64,000 nucleotides of DNA from BOKV01 sp041739465 (GCA_041739465.1 JBGSNX010000059.1:49950-113949); one strand, 5' to 3'; shown: positions 42,752-52,219, counted from the first letter of the stretch. Made by a program: numbers and translations. The notes: generated from the sequence alone by a model not told the origin.

Positions 42752-44209
42752 ATGGCCAATCAGGACGTCGCAGCTGGCACCGTAGCTAAAGGGCAATTTG
42801 ACCCAAGGCCGGTGTTGGTCATCGCCATGGCAATAGCCTGCGTGATTTTCTTCTGGTGGTCGGCCCGCGATCATTTCTTTGATTTTTCGGCGGCGCGCAC
42901 CCTTGCTGCCGCTACCGACATCCCCGCCGCACTGTTTTCAGGCCGCTTGGGCGACGCGCTATCATTCGTTGGCTGGGCGCTGATCCTTTTCCCGCTGATG
43001 ATCCTTGTCCGCACCCTCTACTGGTTCGAAAATGAAGGCCGGCAGTCCTATGCCGGCAACCCCGTCAACGACGCAACCTTGCGCAACTATTTCTTTGAAA
43101 TGCTGCTCTTGGGATTCCTGGGCTTTTGCCTGTGGTTTCTGGTCGGCAATGCCGTTCGCAACCTTGCTGCTGCCAACATTGCGTCCGGCTTTGCATTCCT
43201 TGGGCGCAATTCGGGTTTCGCCATCAACCAGTCGCCATTCATTCCATACAGCGAAGCCTCGACCTACGGCATGGTCTATTGGGTGGGCCTGCAGAACACT
43301 TTGGTGGTGGCGCTGACGGCAATCCTGCTGTCGACCATCCTGGGCTTCATTGTTGGCATATCGCGCCTTTCCAAAAACTGGATCGTCTCGCGCCTCGCCT
43401 ATGCCTATGTTGAAATCATGCGCAACATTCCGTTGCTGCTGTGGATTTTCATCTGGTATTTCTCGGTACTGCGACTGCTTCCCGAAAAGCAGGCGGCACT
43501 CGATCTGGGCTCCCTCGGCCTCCTTTCCATTGCTGGATATTATGCACCCAAGCCATTGTTCGGTGCTGGCGCTGGCTACATCGGTCTTGCGTTCCTTGCG
43601 GCCATTGCCTTGTCAGTTGCTGTCAGCATCTGGGCGCGGCGTCGCCAACTGGATACCGGCGAGCAGTTTCCGGTGTTCTGGACAGTTCTGGGCCTTGTCA
43701 TCGGTTTGCCATTGGCAGCGTATTTTGCAACCGGCATGCCGGTGAGTTTTGAAATGCCGTCTGCATCAAGATTTGGCACAAAGGGCGGCATCCGGGTGTT
43801 CCCTGAATTCATGGGATTGACCTTCGCATTGGTCACCTACACCTCCTCCTACATTGCCGAAATCGTGCGGGCCGGAATTCTTGCCGTCCACAAGGGCCAA
43901 AGCGAAGCTGCGCACGCGCTCGGCTTTCGCAACGGAACAGCATTGCGGCTGGTGATCGTGCCGCAGGCCATGCGGGTCATCATTCCGCCACTGACGAACC
44001 AGTTCCTCAACGTAACCAAAAACTCTTCGCTTGCTGTGGCCGTGGCCTACCCGGACCTGGTTGGTACCTTCATGGGAACAGCGCTGAACCAGACAGGCCA
44101 GGCGGTGGAAATCATCTTGATGACCATGCTGACCTATCTGTCCCTGTCGCTCATCACCTCGTTCTTCATGAACATCTACAACTCGCGCATTGCGCTTGTT
44201 GAACGCTAG
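42752..44209 (+). CDS. aapQ: General L-amino acid ABC transporter permease AapQ
   Basis: The 485-residue His/Glu/Gln/Arg/opine-family permease has membrane segments throughout. The conserved ABC-permease motif is EIVRAGILAVHKGQSEAAHALGFRNGTALRLVIVPQAMRVIIPPLTNQFLN. The N-terminal LGRNSGFAINQSPFIPY and the EIMRNIPLLLWIFIWY block are typical of AapQ/BztB. AGAGGGA precedes the ATG at 42752. It acts with AapM in the inner membrane. Confidence 0.94.
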   Translation: MANQDVAAGTVAKGQFDPRPVLVIAMAIACVIFFWWSARDHFFDFSAARTLAAATDIPAALFSGRLGDALSFVGWALILFPLMILVRTLYWFENEGRQSYAGNPVNDATLRNYFFEMLLLGFLGFCLWFLVGNAVRNLAAANIASGFAFLGRNSGFAINQSPFIPYSEASTYGMVYWVGLQNTLVVALTAILLSTILGFIVGISRLSKNWIVSRLAYAYVEIMRNIPLLLWIFIWYFSVLRLLPEKQAALDLGSLGLLSIAGYYAPKPLFGAGAGYIGLAFLAAIALSVAVSIWARRRQLDTGEQFPVFWTVLGLVIGLPLAAYFATGMPVSFEMPSASRFGTKGGIRVFPEFMGLTFALVTYTSSYIAEIVRAGILAVHKGQSEAAHALGFRNGTALRLVIVPQAMRVIIPPLTNQFLNVTKNSSLAVAVAYPDLVGTFMGTALNQTGQAVEIILMTMLTYLSLSLITSFFMNIYNSRIALVER

Positions 44210-44227
44210 GAGCGGGCAGGAACAGCC

Positions 44228-45631
44228 ATGACACAAACACCTTCCCAGCCTGCCGAAAACAGCCACGTTTCACCGGTGGTAACCGCCTTCGTGCGCAAGG
44301 AAATGGACAAGGCTCTGCCGCCGCCTGTCAAGGTTGGTGGTCTTGTAGGCTGGATTCAAAAGAACCTGCTTTCTTCAGTTCCAAACGCCCTGCTCACGGC
44401 AATCGCGCTCTATCTGGTCTGGATTGTCGTCCCGCCATTGATTCAGTTCGGGCTCGTCGACGCGGTGTGGACAGGTACGGACCGTGCCGCCTGCACGACC
44501 GTGGAACAGGGTGGGGTGCAGCCCAATGGCTGGTTCGGCGCATGCTGGCCTTTCGTTGGTGACTATTTCAACCTGTTCATTTACGGGCGCTATCCCCGGA
44601 CTGAATATTGGCGGGTGAACACGGTTTTCCTCCTGTTCGCAATCACAGCGATTCCGATGCTGATGCCCTCGCTTCCCTACAAGCGCCTGAACGGCCTGCT
44701 GTTGTTTGGCGTGTTTCCGCTCTTGGCTTTCGTGCTGCTGACAGGTGGAAATGTCGACCTTGGCGGGTTTCTGTTGCCAAACAGCTTCGGGCTTGCTCCA
44801 GCGTTGCAATTCATCCTGGATTTTGTGGTTCTTGTGGCTTTGATTTGCCTTGTCGTGGTTTTGGTGGCTCGCGGCGGTGGCTCGTCCCCCATCTCGGCGC
44901 TTCAGGGCATCTTGGCTGGTGCAGCTGCGATTTTGGCAGTCATCGGTTTTGCGTCACTGGACTTCGGATTGACGCCTGTCGGCACTGAAATCTGGGGCGG
45001 CTTGCTTGTCACCCTGGTCATTGCAGTCACAGGCATCGTCGCGTCATTGCCACTTGGCATTTTGTTGGCGTTGGGCCGCCGCTCGAAAATGCCAGTGGTG
45101 AAGATGGCGTCTGTTATCTTCATCGAGTTCGTGCGCGGCGTTCCGCTGATCAGCGTCCTGTTCATGTCGTCGGTGATGCTGCCGCTGTTTCTGCCCGATG
45201 GCGTGACCTTCGACAAACTGCTGCGCGCGCTCATAGGTGTTGCGTTGTTCTCGTCCGCGTATATGGCAGAAGTTGTGCGCGGCGGCATCCAGGCCCTTCC
45301 GAAAGGCCAGTATGAGGGCGCGATGGCGCTTGGCCTCAACTATTGGCAAATGATGCGCATGATCATCTTGCCACAGGCACTGAAGCTGGTCATTCCCGGC
45401 ATCGTCAATTCCTTCATTGCGCTGTTCAAGGACACGACCCTCGTGCTCATCATCGGCCTTTTCGATTTTCTGGGCATGATCCAGTCTTCGTTTACCGATC
45501 CGACCTGGGCGAGCCCCGTTCAGTCGCTGACCGGCTATTTCTTCGCATCAATGGTGTTCTGGGCGTTCTGTTTCGCCATGAGCCGCTATTCGATTTACAT
45601 GGAAAAGAAGCTCGACACCGGTCACCGGTAG
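44228..45631 (+). CDS. aapM: General L-amino acid ABC transporter permease AapM
   Basis: The 467-residue permease has about eight membrane segments. The C-terminal permease motif is EVVRGGIQALPKGQYEGAMALGLNYWQMMRMIILPQALKLVIPGIVNSFI, followed by FKDTTLVLIIGLFDFLGM. The N-terminal cytoplasmic region contains PPPVKVGGLVGWIQKNL. It forms the heterodimeric channel with AapQ; the 18-base spacing to aapQ indicates co-transcription. Confidence 0.95.
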   Translation: MTQTPSQPAENSHVSPVVTAFVRKEMDKALPPPVKVGGLVGWIQKNLLSSVPNALLTAIALYLVWIVVPPLIQFGLVDAVWTGTDRAACTTVEQGGVQPNGWFGACWPFVGDYFNLFIYGRYPRTEYWRVNTVFLLFAITAIPMLMPSLPYKRLNGLLLFGVFPLLAFVLLTGGNVDLGGFLLPNSFGLAPALQFILDFVVLVALICLVVVLVARGGGSSPISALQGILAGAAAILAVIGFASLDFGLTPVGTEIWGGLLVTLVIAVTGIVASLPLGILLALGRRSKMPVVKMASVIFIEFVRGVPLISVLFMSSVMLPLFLPDGVTFDKLLRALIGVALFSSAYMAEVVRGGIQALPKGQYEGAMALGLNYWQMMRMIILPQALKLVIPGIVNSFIALFKDTTLVLIIGLFDFLGMIQSSFTDPTWASPVQSLTGYFFASMVFWAFCFAMSRYSIYMEKKLDTGHR

Positions 45632-45653
45632 GGCGTTTCAAGGGAACACCGAC

Positions 45654-46415
45654 ATGGCTGAAACCAAAGCTCAACCTGCTGACATGCTGGCAATCGACAT
45701 CGCCGCGATGCACAAATGGTACGGCGATTTCCACGTTCTCAAGGACATCAACCTACAAGTTTCGCGCGGCGAGCGGATCGTCATTTGCGGCCCTTCCGGC
45801 TCCGGCAAATCAACGATGATCCGCTGCATCAACCGGCTGGAAGAACATCAAAAGGGGCGAATTGTCGTCGATGGGATCGAGCTTACAAACGATCTGAAGA
45901 AGATCGACGAGGTGCGCCGCGAAGTCGGCATGGTGTTCCAGCACTTCAACCTCTTCCCGCATTTGACCATCATGGAAAACTGCACGCTCGCGCCGATCTG
46001 GGTTCGCAAGATGCCCAAGGCCAAGGCCGAGGAAATAGCCATGGATTTCCTCACCAAAGTGAAAATCCCTGAACAGGCCCACAAATATCCTGGCCAGCTT
46101 TCAGGCGGCCAGCAACAGCGTGTCGCCATCGCGCGCTCGCTGTGCATGAACCCGCGCATCATGTTGTTCGACGAGCCAACCTCTGCACTTGATCCCGAAA
46201 TGATCAAGGAAGTCTTGGACACCATGGTGGAACTGGCCGACGAAGGCATGACCATGCTGTGCGTCACCCATGAAATGGGCTTTGCCCGCCAGGTCGCCGA
46301 CCGGGTGATCTTCATGGACCAGGGCCAGATCGTCGAGCAGAACACGCCCAAGGCGTTCTTCGACAACCCGCAGCACGAGCGCACCAAACTCTTCCTGAGC
46401 CAGATATTGCACTGA
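45654..46415 (+). CDS. aapP: General L-amino acid ABC transporter ATP-binding protein AapP
   Basis: The 253-residue ATPase has Walker A CGPSGSGKSTMIRCINRLE, Q-loop VFQHFNLFPHLT, signature LSGGQQQRVAIARSL and Walker B MLFDEPTSALDPEM, followed by the switch His (CVTHEMGFA). It energises AapJQM. AAGGGAA precedes the ATG. Its stop codon overlaps the next gene start (TGATG). Confidence 0.96.
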   Translation: MAETKAQPADMLAIDIAAMHKWYGDFHVLKDINLQVSRGERIVICGPSGSGKSTMIRCINRLEEHQKGRIVVDGIELTNDLKKIDEVRREVGMVFQHFNLFPHLTIMENCTLAPIWVRKMPKAKAEEIAMDFLTKVKIPEQAHKYPGQLSGGQQQRVAIARSLCMNPRIMLFDEPTSALDPEMIKEVLDTMVELADEGMTMLCVTHEMGFARQVADRVIFMDQGQIVEQNTPKAFFDNPQHERTKLFLSQILH

Positions 46416-47125
46416 TGCTTCGTCTTGTATTGCGGTTGGTGCGCGCCCTCCTTTGGGGCACAGCTTCGCTCGCGATTGTTTTGGCGCTGTATCTCGCCGC
46501 GACTTTTTTCGGCGCTCAGATCGTGGCGCGTGGCAATCCGCCAGAACCATCAGGCGAGGCAGAACGCATCTATTTGCTTACCAGCCTGCTGCATGCCGAT
46601 TTCGCCATTGCTGTCGATGATGCCTTGAGGGCAAGATTTGCGTTCCTGGGCGATGCAGGCGTGCCGATCGGGCACGAAAATCTCAAATATCTGGTTTTCG
46701 GCTGGGGTGCGCGGGAGTTCTATCTCAACACGCCAACGCTTTCGCAAGTGCGGCCGGTTCCTGCCGTGCGCGGCATATTCGGGGACAGCACGGTGATGCA
46801 TGTCATGGCTGCAACCGATGTCAGCAAGGCACCCAGTTCAGTTGCAGTCACCTTGCCGCCCGGCGGCCGGGAAAAGCTGCTTTCCTTTATCGAAGCCAGC
46901 TTTGCCAGAAGCGGAAATTCAACACTTCCCATCACAGGCCGAAATTACGGCATGGCCGACGCATTCTATGTGGCCGAGGGCGGGTTCAACATTCTCACGC
47001 CTTGCAATATCTGGGTGGCAAAGGGCCTGCGTCAGGCCGGTCTTGATACCGGCGCTTGGACGCCAACCACCTGGTCACTGCTTCGTGGGCTGGCCCTGCA
47101 CTCGCCACAAGCCTTGAATCGCTGA
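46415..47125 (+). CDS. DUF2459/TIGR02117 family membrane-anchored protein
   Basis: The 236-residue protein has one N-terminal membrane segment (about residues 13-35). Family motifs are LLTSLLHADFAI, YLVFGWGAREFYLNTP and MADAFYVAEGGFNILTPCNIWVAKGL, with a conserved Asn-Cys/Cys-Asn-x-Trp near the C-terminus. This family has been called 'urease-associated' from its context in some genomes, but its function is unknown. The ATG overlaps the aapP stop (TGATG), implying translational coupling with the amino acid transporter. Confidence 0.82.
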   Translation: MLRLVLRLVRALLWGTASLAIVLALYLAATFFGAQIVARGNPPEPSGEAERIYLLTSLLHADFAIAVDDALRARFAFLGDAGVPIGHENLKYLVFGWGAREFYLNTPTLSQVRPVPAVRGIFGDSTVMHVMAATDVSKAPSSVAVTLPPGGREKLLSFIEASFARSGNSTLPITGRNYGMADAFYVAEGGFNILTPCNIWVAKGLRQAGLDTGAWTPTTWSLLRGLALHSPQALNR

Positions 47126-47127
47126 TC

Positions 47128-48348
47128 TCAGGCGTCGGGAGCCTGCCAGTCGTAGAGCCAGTCCTGGCGGGCCAAAAGCTGCCGGCTTCCAATTGCCGAC
47201 ATGACAAGGTTGCGGGCGAAATTGAAAGGCGGAGGCAAGTGATAGATGGCCCGGTTCACCATCGCCAACCGCCATGCCCGCGAAACGCGTGGACGACGCT
47301 GCAACTGATAATCTTCCAGCGCCATGGCAACATCCAGATCGCCATCGAGGGTCTTTTCAAGGCAATTCGCCAAGACGGCGGCGTCTTCAATGGCCATTGC
47401 CGCGCCTTGGGCGGCGAATGGCAGCATGGCATGCGCCGCATCGCCCACGAGCGCCACCGGTCCGTTTACCCAGCTTGATAGCCATGGCGCCGCAAACAGC
47501 GGCCATTTGGTCCACTTTGTGCGATAGCGCAACAGGTCCAGAAAAGCCGGATTCCAGCCTTCCAGCAATTCTTCCAACTCGCCCGCCTCGGCATCATGCG
47601 CCCAGCCGGGGCCAGGAATTTCATTTTCCTTGGAATCAAATGGCGTGATCACAACGACGTTGAGATAGCGCCCGCCACGCACCGGGTAGGACACTGCATG
47701 CGCATTCTGGGCCAACCACAATTGAACGTTTTCCAGATCCTGCGATCCGGGCAACTGGTCCGCCAGAACAAGTCCGCGCCAAGCAAGATAACCGGAAAAT
47801 TTCGCTGGCTCCCTTGTGAACAGTCTGCCCCTGAGCTTTGACCAGACGCCATCGGCAGCCACCAGCGCCAGACCCTGAAATTCATCCAGCTGGCCGTTCT
47901 GGTACGCCAAAGCGGTAACCCCGTTGGCATGTGCCGCTACATCTTCAATGCGGCTGCCCATGTGCAAGGCAATGTCAGGATTGGCATGGGCCGCACCAGC
48001 CAATGCCACTTGCAGATCAGCCCTGTGGGTTACCAGATAGGGCGCTCCGTAGCGTTCGATGGCCTCTGCACCCAAAGGCACCTGGGCAATCTGTTTTCCG
48101 TTGGTGGCAGACATGATGCGAATGGCAGTCGGGCCGGTCGCAGTAGCCTTCACCGCCCGCCCGACTCCCAGCTTGTCGAGGATCTGGAAAGCATTGGGTG
48201 AAACCTGCAGCCCGGCTCCGACGGCATCAAAGCCTTCGGCCTGCTCGAACAGGTCAACTCGAAAACCCTTGTCAGCAAGGCACAGGGCTGTTGTAAGACC
48301 GGCTATGCCACCGCCGGCCACGATAACCGTTCGCTTCGGCTGGATCAT
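47128..48348 (-). CDS. FAD-dependent aromatic-ring monooxygenase (salicylate hydroxylase-like)
   Basis: The 406-residue flavoprotein has the dinucleotide-binding VIVAGGGIAGLTTALCLADKGFRVDLFE. A central ADGVWSKLRGRLF block and the GD motif VALVGDAAHAMLPFAAQGAAMAIEDA follow. This is the class A p-hydroxybenzoate/salicylate hydroxylase architecture; the substrate is unknown. GGGGGA precedes the ATG at 48348. It converges with the DUF2459 gene (2 bases apart) and follows the zinc-finger gene on the same strand. Confidence 0.87.
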   Translation of the reverse strand: MIQPKRTVIVAGGGIAGLTTALCLADKGFRVDLFEQAEGFDAVGAGLQVSPNAFQILDKLGVGRAVKATATGPTAIRIMSATNGKQIAQVPLGAEAIERYGAPYLVTHRADLQVALAGAAHANPDIALHMGSRIEDVAAHANGVTALAYQNGQLDEFQGLALVAADGVWSKLRGRLFTREPAKFSGYLAWRGLVLADQLPGSQDLENVQLWLAQNAHAVSYPVRGGRYLNVVVITPFDSKENEIPGPGWAHDAEAGELEELLEGWNPAFLDLLRYRTKWTKWPLFAAPWLSSWVNGPVALVGDAAHAMLPFAAQGAAMAIEDAAVLANCLEKTLDGDLDVAMALEDYQLQRRPRVSRAWRLAMVNRAIYHLPPPFNFARNLVMSAIGSRQLLARQDWLYDWQAPDA

Positions 48349-48396
48349 GCTGCCGTCCCCGTGCCCGTGTGCGATGCCGACCGGGCCATGCCTGCC

Positions 48397-48642
48397 TCAG
48401 GTCATCGCCGCTTCGTAGAAGCAACCAGCCGGGCGGGTTTCATTGTGTTTGAGGCCGGGCGCATGGCGATAAAGGGTCGAGCAATAGGGGCAGACGATCT
48501 CGCCATCATTCCCCATGTCGAGGAAAACATGCGGATGGTCAAATGGCGCGCTGGCTCCGCAGCACATGAACTCGGTTACTGCGACCTCGATGACGCGGGC
48601 CCCTTGATCGTTCTGGAAATGCGCAACCGCGTGGCCTGCCAT
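48397..48642 (-). CDS. Zinc-finger CHCC (NDUFS6-like) protein
   Basis: The 81-residue protein carries the zf-CHCC pattern: CCGASAPFDHPHVFLDM and EIVCPYCSTLYRH, with Cys, His and the CPYC pair as probable zinc ligands. The fold is shared with the mitochondrial complex I subunit NDUFS6; in Alphaproteobacteria free-standing copies are common. The ATG at 48642 gives the usual short N-terminus; the longer open frame to 48789 overlaps the divergent hydrolase and is not family-like. Probably co-transcribed with the downstream monooxygenase (48-base gap). Confidence 0.82.
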   Translation of the reverse strand: MAGHAVAHFQNDQGARVIEVAVTEFMCCGASAPFDHPHVFLDMGNDGEIVCPYCSTLYRHAPGLKHNETRPAGCFYEAAMT

Positions 48643-48772
48643 GGAAACACCCGTTGTTTGATCCACCAATGGCGCTGGTTCTAGAATAAAGCCCTGCGCC
48701 TGCAAAGGAATTTGTTGACGCGTCGCACCATTTGGCGTTCTGAGCACAAAGCAATCGACGGGGTCTACCCAA

Positions 48773-49552
48773 ATGCCAACAGCCATCATTCAACACCACG
48801 GCCGTGAAGTGGAAATCGCGTATGAAGAAGCAGGGGAGGGGCATCCCGTTCTGCTGGTTCATGGCTTTTGTTCCAACAAGGAAGTCAACTGGATCAACAC
48901 CGGCTGGTTCAAGGCGCTTGTGGCAGCCGGGTTTCGCGCCATAGCTTTCGACAATCGCGGCCATGGCAAGAGCAGCAAGTTCCACGAGGTTGATGATTAC
49001 CGGCTTGATCTGATGGCCTCTGACGCCATCGGCCTGCTCGACCACCTCAAAATCACGAAAACCCATGCAATCGGTTACTCGATGGGCGCGCGCATCTGTT
49101 CGCGGCTGGCAATCGATCATGCCGACAGGCTGGAGCGCATCGTTCTGTCCGGCAACGGCTGGGGCATGATCGACGGCTCCGGCGACTGGACGGCCGTGCG
49201 CGAAGCTCTGCTGGCTCAATCATTGTCCGACGTCACTGATCCGCGTGGAAGGGCGTTTCGCACTTTCGCCGACCAGACCGGCAGCGATCGGCTGGCACTT
49301 GCCGCCTGCGTTGCCGGTGTGCGGCAGACGTTCAGCGAGGCCGAAATGGCTTCAATCGGCCATCCAGTGCTGGTTGCGATTGGAACGCGCGACGATGTTG
49401 CTGGTTCTGGCGAGCAGCTTGCCGCATTGCTGCAAGATGCCCGGTTCCTGGCGATCCCCGACCGTGACCACATGCGGGCTGTCGGCGACAAATTGCACAT
49501 TGCAACGGCGGTCGAATTCCTCGCTGAACTCGAAGAACCCAGGCACGGGTGA
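48773..49552 (+). CDS. Alpha/beta-fold hydrolase
   Basis: The 259-residue hydrolase has an oxyanion-hole region LLVHGFCSN, DNRGHGKSS, the nucleophile Ser in IGYSMGARICSR, an acidic residue in VAIGTRDDVAG and the His in IPDRDHMRAVG. It is a serine hydrolase of unknown substrate (esterase or C-C hydrolase type). It is divergent from the zinc-finger gene and 102 bases upstream of cysE. Confidence 0.86.
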   Translation: MPTAIIQHHGREVEIAYEEAGEGHPVLLVHGFCSNKEVNWINTGWFKALVAAGFRAIAFDNRGHGKSSKFHEVDDYRLDLMASDAIGLLDHLKITKTHAIGYSMGARICSRLAIDHADRLERIVLSGNGWGMIDGSGDWTAVREALLAQSLSDVTDPRGRAFRTFADQTGSDRLALAACVAGVRQTFSEAEMASIGHPVLVAIGTRDDVAGSGEQLAALLQDARFLAIPDRDHMRAVGDKLHIATAVEFLAELEEPRHG

Positions 49553-49654
49553 ACACGCATTGTTCAATGCTGGTGAACCCTGTTCAGCATTCTCGGTCTT
49601 GTCTCGGGGGTTTGGCCAACTATACTCAGGGTCGAATAATTTGGAGGAGCAGCC

Positions 49655-50488
49655 ATGAGCCCGGCAAATCTTGCTACCCGTCCCGCAACGGTTGATCCGA
49701 TATGGAACGCGGTTCGCCGCGAGGCGCAACAGGTTGTCGACACAGACCCGGTTCTGGCAACGTTCATCCAGTCGACTGTGCTTGCGCAAAGATCGCTGGA
49801 AAATGCAGTAATCGCCCGCATTGCTGACAGGCTGCACAGCCGTGAAGTTTCAGATGACGTGATCAGGCAGGCTTTCGAAAGCATGGCTGAGGCCTGGCCC
49901 GAATGGTCCTCGATCTTGCGCATCGATATTGCCGCAGTCTACGACCGCGATCCGGCCTGCGAGCGCTATCTGGAGCCGGTCCTGTATTTCAAGGGGTTCC
50001 ATGCGATCCAGACCCATCGGCTGGCATATTGGAGCCTGAAGAATGGGCGTCGTGACTTTGCATTGTACCTTCAAAGCCGTGCAAGCCAGGTCTTCCAGAC
50101 CGACATCAACCCGGCCGCGAAAATGGGCAAGGGGATTTTCCTGGATCATGCCACCGGTCTGGTTGTGGGCGAAACTGCCGAAATCGGCGACAATGTCTCC
50201 ATCCTGCATGGGGTTACGCTGGGCGGCACCGGCAAGGATCATGGCGACCGCCACCCGAAAATCGGCTCTGGCGTGTTGCTGGGAGCAGGCGCAACAGTGC
50301 TTGGCAACATCAATATCGGCAATTGCTCGCGCATCGCGGCTGGCTCATTGGTCGTCAAACCGGTGCCAAACAACGTGACGGTGGCAGGCGTTCCGGCGCG
50401 TGTTGTCGGCTTTGCAGGCTGCGCTGAACCTGCACGAAGCATGGACCAGATCCTTGCCGAACAAGGTGATGCCAAAACCGCAGAATGA
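49655..50488 (+). CDS. cysE: Serine O-acetyltransferase
   Basis: The 277-residue enzyme acetylates serine for cysteine synthesis. An N-terminal helical domain (about residues 1-140) leads into hexapeptide repeats forming a left-handed beta-helix: GKGIFLDHATGLVVGETAEIG, VSILHGVTLGGTG and PKIGSGVLLGAGATVLGNINIG. The His/Asp catalytic region DHATG and the GGTGK loop are intact. The C-terminus is long, as in feedback-inhibited forms. GGAGGAG precedes the ATG. Confidence 0.95.
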   Translation: MSPANLATRPATVDPIWNAVRREAQQVVDTDPVLATFIQSTVLAQRSLENAVIARIADRLHSREVSDDVIRQAFESMAEAWPEWSSILRIDIAAVYDRDPACERYLEPVLYFKGFHAIQTHRLAYWSLKNGRRDFALYLQSRASQVFQTDINPAAKMGKGIFLDHATGLVVGETAEIGDNVSILHGVTLGGTGKDHGDRHPKIGSGVLLGAGATVLGNINIGNCSRIAAGSLVVKPVPNNVTVAGVPARVVGFAGCAEPARSMDQILAEQGDAKTAE

Positions 50489-50572
50489 TTGGCGGCATCT
50501 GCGCCCTTTACAGCTTCACAATTGCCGTGCCACAAGCGCGCCGTTCGCTGTTTTACGTAGCGGGCGAGAACG

Positions 50573-50800
50573 ATGGACGGGAGACAGAAGTTGAAACCGG
50601 AAGAACTCAAAAAGCTCGACGCCTATTTCAAGCGCGTCTTCATGACACCGGGCATCCAGGTCAAGGCGCGGCCAAAGAAGAATGATTCAGCCGAAGTCTA
50701 CCGCGATGACGAGTTTCTTGGGGTGATCTACCGCGATGACGAGGACGGCGAACTGTCGTACAATTTCTCGATGGCCATTCTCGACATCGATCTCGACTGA
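50573..50800 (+). CDS. DUF3126 family protein
   Basis: The 75-residue protein matches DUF3126: KPEELKKLDAYFKRVF, VKARPKKNDSAEVYRDDEFLGVIYRDDEDGELSYNFSMAILDIDL. It is a small acidic cytosolic protein of unknown function, commonly next to cysE in Rhizobiales. The ATG at 50573 is given; a TTG at 50591 (giving MKPEELKKLD) has GGGAG about 8 bases upstream and matches the usual family N-terminus, so it may be the true start. Confidence 0.85.
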   Translation: MDGRQKLKPEELKKLDAYFKRVFMTPGIQVKARPKKNDSAEVYRDDEFLGVIYRDDEDGELSYNFSMAILDIDLD

Positions 50801-50805
50801 TCTTC

Positions 50806-51615
50806 TCAGTCGGCGCGGGTCTCAAGCATGCGCTTCACCTGCGCCCTGATGGCTGTATCAATGGCCATCCACTCCCCGATCAGCGAGATGTGGAAGCGGT
50901 AGGTTACCGAAAGTCCCCGCCCGGCGTGGATGTCACGCAGGCAATACGGGGCAGCCATGTCGGTGCCTGGGCGGCTGCATCGCGCAGCAAACGGGTAGGG
51001 GCTTTGCGCCTCGTACCACAGATCTTCTTGATAAAACCCGCCTTCGGGCGAGAGTCCCTGACGCACAAGACCGTGCCCCGCCGCAACCGGTGCGCCGGCC
51101 AGGAACTTCGAGTAAATCGGCTCGATGCGCCCGGTCATGTCTTGCGACATCTGCCGCTGTTCCAGTGTCATGAACACAAGTGCTGGATTGATTGTCGTCT
51201 GGTTGAATGCCGCTTCACTGTTTTGGCTGAAGCCGGCCATTTCCGGCCACAGGAAATACATGTCCACCCGTTCGGATTCGCCGCCGCGGCGCTGCGAACG
51301 AAACCGGATTGTATTTGCTGGAATGGCAAGCACATCATTGCCGATGATCACCTGCTTCAAAGTGGTGTCATCTGAATGTCCGGCGCGCGAAATTTCAGTG
51401 CCAAGCAGATAGACGATGCCAACGATCACAGCGGTGAATGCGGCCAGAAACAAGGTTGCGCCGATCACAAACCGCAGCAGCGACAAGGGCTGCGAGCCAG
51501 TGGGTGTTTCAATTTTTGCAGGCTGGCGGGGTGGGAAGAACCGGTCCACCGAGCGGTGCGGATCGCGCCCCAGCCTGTAAGCCGCATTCCGAATGTCTCC
51601 CGATACACCTGCCAA
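50806..51615 (-). CDS. Single-pass membrane protein of unknown function
   Basis: The 269-residue protein has a short cytoplasmic region with an RLGRDPHRSVDRFFPPR motif, one membrane helix near residues 45-68 (FVIGATLFLAAFTAVIVGIVYLL), and an extracytoplasmic domain containing FLWPEMAGFSQNSEAAFN, GHGLVRQGLSPEGGFYQEDLWY and a Cys pair (RCSRPG, PYCLRDI). The family is not recognised. TTG at 51615 was chosen because AGGGAGG lies 5 bases upstream; the frame stays open far upstream to 52215, but that part overlaps the next gene on the other strand and is not coding-like. Confidence 0.68.
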   Translation of the reverse strand: MAGVSGDIRNAAYRLGRDPHRSVDRFFPPRQPAKIETPTGSQPLSLLRFVIGATLFLAAFTAVIVGIVYLLGTEISRAGHSDDTTLKQVIIGNDVLAIPANTIRFRSQRRGGESERVDMYFLWPEMAGFSQNSEAAFNQTTINPALVFMTLEQRQMSQDMTGRIEPIYSKFLAGAPVAAGHGLVRQGLSPEGGFYQEDLWYEAQSPYPFAARCSRPGTDMAAPYCLRDIHAGRGLSVTYRFHISLIGEWMAIDTAIRAQVKRMLETRAD

Positions 51616-51714
51616 CACACCCTCCCTGTGTCCGCAAATGGCACAGCACTCTCGGCATGCGACTTGCAACGTCACAGGACCATCGGCAATCATGGTAAAG
51701 GAAAGGTAAAGATC

Positions 51715-52041
51715 ATGTCCGCACTTGCCGCCACAGCCTATGTCATTGCTTGCGGCTTCACTGCGGCAGGCTTTCTGGTTTCGCTGTATCGCACTGCCCA
51801 TGTGGATCAACCGGCATTTCATGCCCGTTTCGACACTTTCGCGTCCGCACTCTGGTCGCTGGCGCTTTGCACCTTTGCCGGACCATGGATCTTGGTAAAC
51901 GCAGCGCTGGGTACATGGCGAATGGGCAGATTGCCGGTCGCCCTGGTTGCGGTTGCAGCTTTGGTTTCTGTGGTCTGGAGCTTCTGCTCGGGCGTTGTAC
52001 TTGTACAACTTGCCATGTTGGCCAGTCGGTTGACCGCCTGA
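51715..52041 (+). CDS. Small multi-pass membrane protein of unknown function
   Basis: The 108-residue protein has three hydrophobic segments (about residues 3-24, 44-65 and 74-102) and little else. YRTAHVDQPAFHARFDTFASALWSLALC lies between the first two. No function is known. An AAGGAAAGG-like site precedes the ATG at 51715. It is divergent from the single-pass protein gene, with 99 bases between starts. Confidence 0.68.
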   Translation: MSALAATAYVIACGFTAAGFLVSLYRTAHVDQPAFHARFDTFASALWSLALCTFAGPWILVNAALGTWRMGRLPVALVAVAALVSVVWSFCSGVVLVQLAMLASRLTA

Positions 52042-52098
52042 ATCAGTCGTGCCCGCAATCTGCAAAGCGGCATCACCGCTTTGCAAAACCCTCCTTGA

Positions 52099-52138
52099 AA
52101 AAAGGTGGGACCGGTTCAGGGGACGTTGAACCGGTCCC
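52099..52138 (-). terminator. Terminator of the BTLCP protease gene
   Basis: A perfect 12-bp stem (GGGACCGGTTCA/TGAACCGGTCCC, loop of 8) is followed on the minus strand by ACC and then six T. It starts about 80 bases after the stop at 52220. Confidence 0.82.
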
Positions 52139-52219
52139 CGGACCCGGTCTGGGGGACGGGGAGGGTGGGGACGCGACCGGGCCGTTTGGTATGCCGCGGG
52201 CAAAAACCGCAGCAAATTG

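Noticed and set aside
51616..52215. Upstream extension of the single-pass membrane protein to about 469 residues
   Set aside because: The extension overlaps the divergent small membrane-protein gene and is Arg/Gln-rich without pattern. A Shine-Dalgarno sequence with a TTG start at 51615 explains the gene better.
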